Shown piece after piece: positions 7,720 to 9,500 of a stretch of DNA of 9,500 nt (its first letter is position 1; each line of letters opens with the position of its first letter). Under the pieces are notes generated by a model. It ran no database searches and was not told where the DNA came from. It was given only the letters and a program-made list of their open reading frames with translations. Source of the DNA: Bacillota bacterium (GTDB taxonomy: Bacteria > Bacillota > Peptococcia > Peptococcales > Peptococcaceae); the NCBI GenBank assembly GCA_023443145.1, contig JAEZVS010000089.1, positions 1 to 9,500 of the forward strand, given 5' to 3'. The translations under genes were made by a program, and so were the position numbers.

Positions 7720-7905
7720 TCAATGTTTGTTTATGTCACGTATACCTCGAACTCCACTTACTGGACCTAATATCATCATTATTGACGATAGTAACGTCAT
7801 TCCCATTTCGCCTCCATACACAATCGATCTAACAAAAACTATTCCGGCAAATATACCGGTCAATATTTGTAACATTGCTAAAGTATATCTGTAAACATTC
7901 CCCAT
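7720..7905 (-). CDS. Small hypothetical two-helix membrane protein
   Basis: This 61-aa open frame shows two hydrophobic helices: about residues 8-28 (LAMLQILTGIFAGIVFVRSI) and 36-52 (MTLLSSIMMILGPVSGV). A short basic tail, RGIRDINKH, follows. A modest AGGT ribosome site lies upstream of ATG 7905. It begins only 12 bp after the ancestral stop (TAG at 7920-7918) of the broken gene at 7918-8510, so the two were probably co-transcribed and perhaps translationally coupled. I recognise no family. By context it could have been an accessory or protective membrane partner of the secreted protein, but that is speculation. It has no inactivating lesion, yet its operon partner is dead, so it may no longer be expressed usefully. 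Confidence 0.5.
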   Translation of the reverse strand: MGNVYRYTLAMLQILTGIFAGIVFVRSIVYGGEMGMTLLSSIMMILGPVSGVRGIRDINKH

Positions 7906-7917
7906 AATCCATACCTG

Positions 7918-8510
7918 CTAATATCTTGCCACGGATAAGCCAGCGGTCGATCATCCGTATACATAATATCTTTCTTTATTCAAATATGTTTTGATATGTT
8001 CACCATTCACTGTTACTGAAATGCCAGATTTACCGCTCATTGCATTAATAAACGCAGTCGCTGACAAAGTCCACGACACAAATTTTATTCCTGGTATAAC
8101 GCTAAATCCTAATTTTTGTGCTATGGTCTTCGCCAAAATATTAGCCGCTTTTCTCTTCGCAGCCTAACGCAACGTTGATCTGGTAAATGACGGAATCCCC
8201 ATAGCATCATTTGATATATTCACCGTGTCCGTGTGCCCCCCTCTCCACTTTTCGCCTTAGGTGAAAAATCTATCGGAATCATACCACTATTTCGTCATAA
8301 TATATTGTTTCTGTTATTTCTACAGGGACTATATTTCTCTCACCGTCATCCATCCATATAGACCACATCTGTATATAGATTAATTATATTATTATTAATT
8401 GTCAGGTTTTCCAAACCTAATTTATTAGTATAAACTACACTTGACAAAACAACCGTGCATGACATTACAATAAAAAGTATCACCACTATATATTTTTGTA
8501 TCTTTTTCAT
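7918..8510 (-). pseudogene. Broken gene for a ~200-aa secreted or membrane-anchored protein of unknown family
   Basis: Reading the - strand through lesions gives one coherent protein. It starts with a signal/anchor segment (MKKIQKYIVVILFIVMSC) and runs via YTDVVYMD, NIVPVEITETIYYDEIV, MIPIDFSPKAKSGEGG and DAMGIPSFTRSTLR to AAKRKAANILAKTIAQKLGF. It ends with a hydrophobic stretch (IPGIKFVSWTLSATAFIN), KERYYVYG and STAGLSVARY. Lesions: a 4-bp CATC repeat expansion (8347-8357), a 1-nt frameshift near 8288, a frame change at the C6 tract (8236-8241), an amber codon (8166-8164, probably former CAG) and an opal codon (7953-7951, probably former TGG). The original stop is TAG at 7920-7918. GTG 8552 is an alternative start 14 codons upstream; neither start has an ideal ribosome site. 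I do not recognise the family. Confidence 0.72.
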
Positions 8511-8571
8511 CCTTCTAACTTCTCTAACTTTATCTAGCACTTTATATGTCACTGCTGGCTTTATTTACCCA

Positions 8572-8577
8572 TATTAT
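8572..8577 (-). promoter_or_regulatory. Candidate -10 box of the decayed locus
   Basis: On the - strand a perfect TATAAT lies about 60 bp before the ATG at 8510. No convincing -35 hexamer is found at 16-18 bp, so this is offered with low confidence as the remnant promoter of the pseudogene and 61-codon ORF pair. Confidence 0.25.
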
Positions 8578-8659
8578 ACCTCACCAGAAACAACTACGGA
8601 AGCGCATTTTACAAAATATTTTTATTTTTTTGTTAATTAAGTCTGTTATATAAAGTCTC

Positions 8660-8805
8660 ACAAAGAAAACAGCTTCTCAAAAAATTTATTTTCTGAGAAG
8701 CTGTTTGTTTCATTTTAACGTTGGCTGAGAAATGTATAAAAACTTAGCTGCTTGATTAATGGACTTGTAGCGATCAATCATTAAAATGTATTTCAGATAC
8801 TCCAA
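8660..8805. repeat. Direct repeat copy 2 (truncated LysR plus terminator unit)
   Basis: This is the partner of 7314-7464, with ~90% identity and the same boundaries (ACAAAG to TACTCCAA). This copy is the better preserved: start codon, ribosome site and full 33-codon frame remain. The pair brackets the decayed secreted-protein locus as direct repeats, a layout from which homologous recombination could delete the intervening ~1.3 kb. Confidence 0.9.
8667..8706. terminator. Hairpin terminator, copy 2
   Basis: AAACAGCTTCTCA (8667-8679) pairs with TGAGAAGCTGTTT (8694-8706), with inner A/T pairing. On the - strand it begins four bases after the TGA of the 33-codon LysR fragment and ends in TTTTCTTT, so the short transcript would stop here. 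Confidence 0.8.
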
Positions 8806-8811
8806 ATTCAT
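8710..8811 (-). pseudogene. Truncated LysR regulator: 33-codon helix-turn-helix fragment (copy 2)
   Basis: The frame runs MNLEYLKYIL, MIDRYKSINQAAKF, LYISQPTLK and stops at TGA (8712-8710). This is the standard LysR N-terminus (first helix, then 'SINQAAKFLYISQPTL') cut in the recognition helix. An intact protein would continue with ~260 residues that are absent; a terminator follows immediately. It keeps ATG 8811, an AGGTGA ribosome site (8821-8816) and a plausible promoter, so a 33-aa peptide could still be made. Half a winged helix is unlikely to bind DNA, hence the pseudogene call. It is divergent from the CGGC gene 290 bp away, the usual LysR-target arrangement, so the complete ancestor may have regulated that gene. 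It is not a fragment of the intact LysR at 2638-3567, whose N-terminus differs. Confidence 0.78.
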
Positions 8812-8896
8812 CTCATCACCTCAAGAAATCATGAAAGCCATACAAATATAGCGCATCGCTTGTCTTAAGGATTATATGTACTGCTACTTTGATATC

Positions 8897-8925
8897 ATCA
8901 TAGCATAAAAGAAACCATATCCGAA
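8897..8925 (-). promoter_or_regulatory. Predicted promoter of the truncated LysR (extended -10)
   Basis: On the - strand, TTCGGA (8925-8920) is followed after 17 bp by TATGAT (8902-8897) preceded by TGC, an extended -10 element. The predicted start is near 8890, giving a ~79-nt leader. An alternative perfect TATAAT lies at 8876-8871 without a good -35. Confidence 0.4.
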
Positions 8926-8927
8926 AA

Positions 8928-8941
8928 GTTCTTAAAAGAAC
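8928..8941. repeat. 14-bp palindrome upstream of the LysR-fragment promoter
   Basis: GTTCTT-AA-AAGAAC is a 6-2-6 inverted repeat directly upstream of the predicted -35, centred about -44.5 relative to the predicted - strand start. Size and position fit a LysR-type operator, perhaps that of the now-truncated regulator. Confidence 0.4.
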
Positions 8942-8975
8942 ATGAGTGTACGTTCACAAAAAATGTGTCACTCAT
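8942..8975. repeat. Inverted repeat in the LysR fragment-CGGC intergenic region
   Basis: ATGAGTG (8942-8948) and CACTCAT (8969-8975) pair across 20 nt, which itself contains CACA/TGTG. It abuts the preceding 14-bp palindrome. It may be a second operator or a weak hairpin; no clear terminator tail. Confidence 0.35.
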
Positions 8976-9016
8976 CTTTTACATAAAAGCTTAAAAACGT
9001 AAATACTTAGTTGCAC

Positions 9017-9044
9017 TTGTATTTTTTAAGTAACGCGTTATGAT
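9017..9044 (+). promoter_or_regulatory. Candidate promoter and palindrome before the CGGC gene
   Basis: TTGTAT (9017-9022) and TATGAT (9039-9044) are separated by 16 bp, with the predicted start near 9051 and a ~50-nt leader. A perfect 10-bp palindrome TAACGCGTTA (9031-9040) overlaps the -10, where a bound repressor would block initiation. The -35 match is weak. Confidence 0.35.
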
Positions 9045-9101
9045 GAAATAACATCTATTCAGTTATTTTGAAAACGACACCGATAAAGAGGGGGATATAT
9101 T

Positions 9102-9473
9102 ATGAAACTAGGAATCATTCGTTGCATGCAAACAGAAGATTTTTGCCCCGGCACCAGAGATTTTAAAACCATCCGCGAACGTAAAGATGCCTTTGAAGGC
9201 GTAGATGAGATTGAATTGGTGGGCTTTATCAACTGTGGTGGTTGCCCCGGCAAAAAAGCAGTATTGCGGACCAAATCCCTTATCAGCAAAGGAGCAGATA
9301 CCATTGCGTTTGCCTCTTGCATCCAAAAAGGCACGCCCATTGGCTATCCTTGTCCTTTTGCCAAACGTATGAAAGAGCTGGTTCAATCTACAGCCAGCGA
9401 TCAAGTGCGAATCATAGACTATACACACGAAGCAAGCCCTGAGAAAGGATCGTCTCCTTGTTGTTCATCTTAA
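9102..9473 (+). CDS. CGGC domain-containing, cysteine-rich protein
   Basis: This 123-aa cytosolic protein carries the signature CGGC (Cys45-Cys48, in FINCGGCPGKK) of the CGGC domain family, small proteins of anaerobic bacteria and archaea presumed to bind metal. Other cysteines are Cys8 (IIRC), Cys15 (DFCPGT), Cys73 (FASCIQKG), Cys84 (YPCPF) and a C-terminal Cys120-Cys121 pair followed by Ser-Ser. Conserved family features such as MKLGIIRC, KGADTIAFASC and the GYPCP block are present, and length is typical. The start is supported by GAGGGGG (9088-9094), 7 bp before ATG. It is alone on this strand and divergent from the truncated LysR. The metal and the biochemical role are not established; a role in metal or thiol homeostasis is only inferred. 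Confidence 0.88.
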   Translation: MKLGIIRCMQTEDFCPGTRDFKTIRERKDAFEGVDEIELVGFINCGGCPGKKAVLRTKSLISKGADTIAFASCIQKGTPIGYPCPFAKRMKELVQSTASDQVRIIDYTHEASPEKGSSPCCSS

Positions 9474-9482
9474 TATCATATA

Positions 9483-9500
9483 AAAATGCCACTTGCAAGT
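9483..9500 (+). terminator. Probable 5' half of a terminator cut by the window end
   Basis: Ten bases after the CGGC stop codon, AAAAATGCCACTTGCAAGT begins. It ends in the self-complementary ACTTGCAAGT, which looks like the apex of a hairpin whose 3' arm (predicted GGCATTTTT) would lie just beyond the window. Confidence 0.35.

Noticed and set aside
7951..8136. Separate 61-codon gene with a TTG start
   Set aside because: Sense continues upstream of the TTG to an amber codon and beyond, and downstream past the TGA, so it is an internal piece of the pseudogene at 7918-8510.
8455..8640. 61-codon + strand open frame opposite the decayed gene
   Set aside because: No ribosome binding site, hydrophobic low-complexity translation caused by AT-rich antisense of the signal-peptide region, and it overlaps the better supported - strand pseudogene.
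7314..8805. Composite transposon or insertion sequence bounded by the two direct repeats
   Set aside because: No transposase, no terminal inverted repeats and no target-site duplication can be seen; the repeats contain a LysR fragment and a terminator instead.
8942..8975. CRISPR-like or small RNA element
   Set aside because: Only a single inverted repeat without periodic spacing, and no T-tract or promoter that would define a small RNA.

Overview
The window reads as a low-to-medium GC Bacillota chromosome of anaerobic lifestyle (Negativicutes or Clostridia would fit; this is an inference from family content, strong AGGAGG-type ribosome binding sites and compact operons, not a proven placement). 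Five clearly functional genes are present in whole or part, together with a decayed, AT-rich interval containing duplicated regulator fragments and a broken gene.

Left part, + strand: the C-terminal half of a DinG/Rad3-type DNA helicase (1-897) ends at a hairpin terminator. A monocistronic gene follows (1095-2555) for a DUF1858-DUF438-hemerythrin-PAS protein, a likely iron-based redox, oxygen or NO sensor or repair-type protein. Its predicted promoter has a 16-bp palindrome centred at -41.5, the class II position for CRP/FNR-type activators. A strong bidirectional terminator (2575-2624) separates it from the next, convergent operon.

Middle, - strand (7186 down to 2638): three tandem genes form a probable operon: an SLC13/DASS-type anion:Na+ symporter, a cytosolic alkaline-phosphatase-superfamily hydrolase of the type I phosphodiesterase/phosphonoacetate-hydrolase kind with all seven expected active-site residues, and a LysR regulator. 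Together they look like an import-hydrolyse-sense module for an unidentified anionic phosphoester, phosphonate or sulfoester.

Right part (about 7200-9060): this interval is AT-rich and eroded. Two direct-repeat copies of about 150 bp (7314-7464 and 8660-8805) each carry the first ~33 codons of a LysR regulator, cut inside the recognition helix and joined directly to a hairpin terminator. Between them, on the - strand, lie a ~200-codon secreted or membrane-anchored protein gene broken by at least five lesions, a still-open 61-codon two-helix membrane protein gene 12 bp after it, and a terminator. The truncated LysR of the right-hand copy is divergent from an intact CGGC-domain (cysteine-rich) protein gene (9102-9473), with several palindromes in the shared promoter region.

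The most novel items are the symporter-hydrolase-LysR operon of unknown substrate, the twin truncated-LysR/terminator repeats, and the reconstructable dead secreted-protein locus with its small membrane partner.
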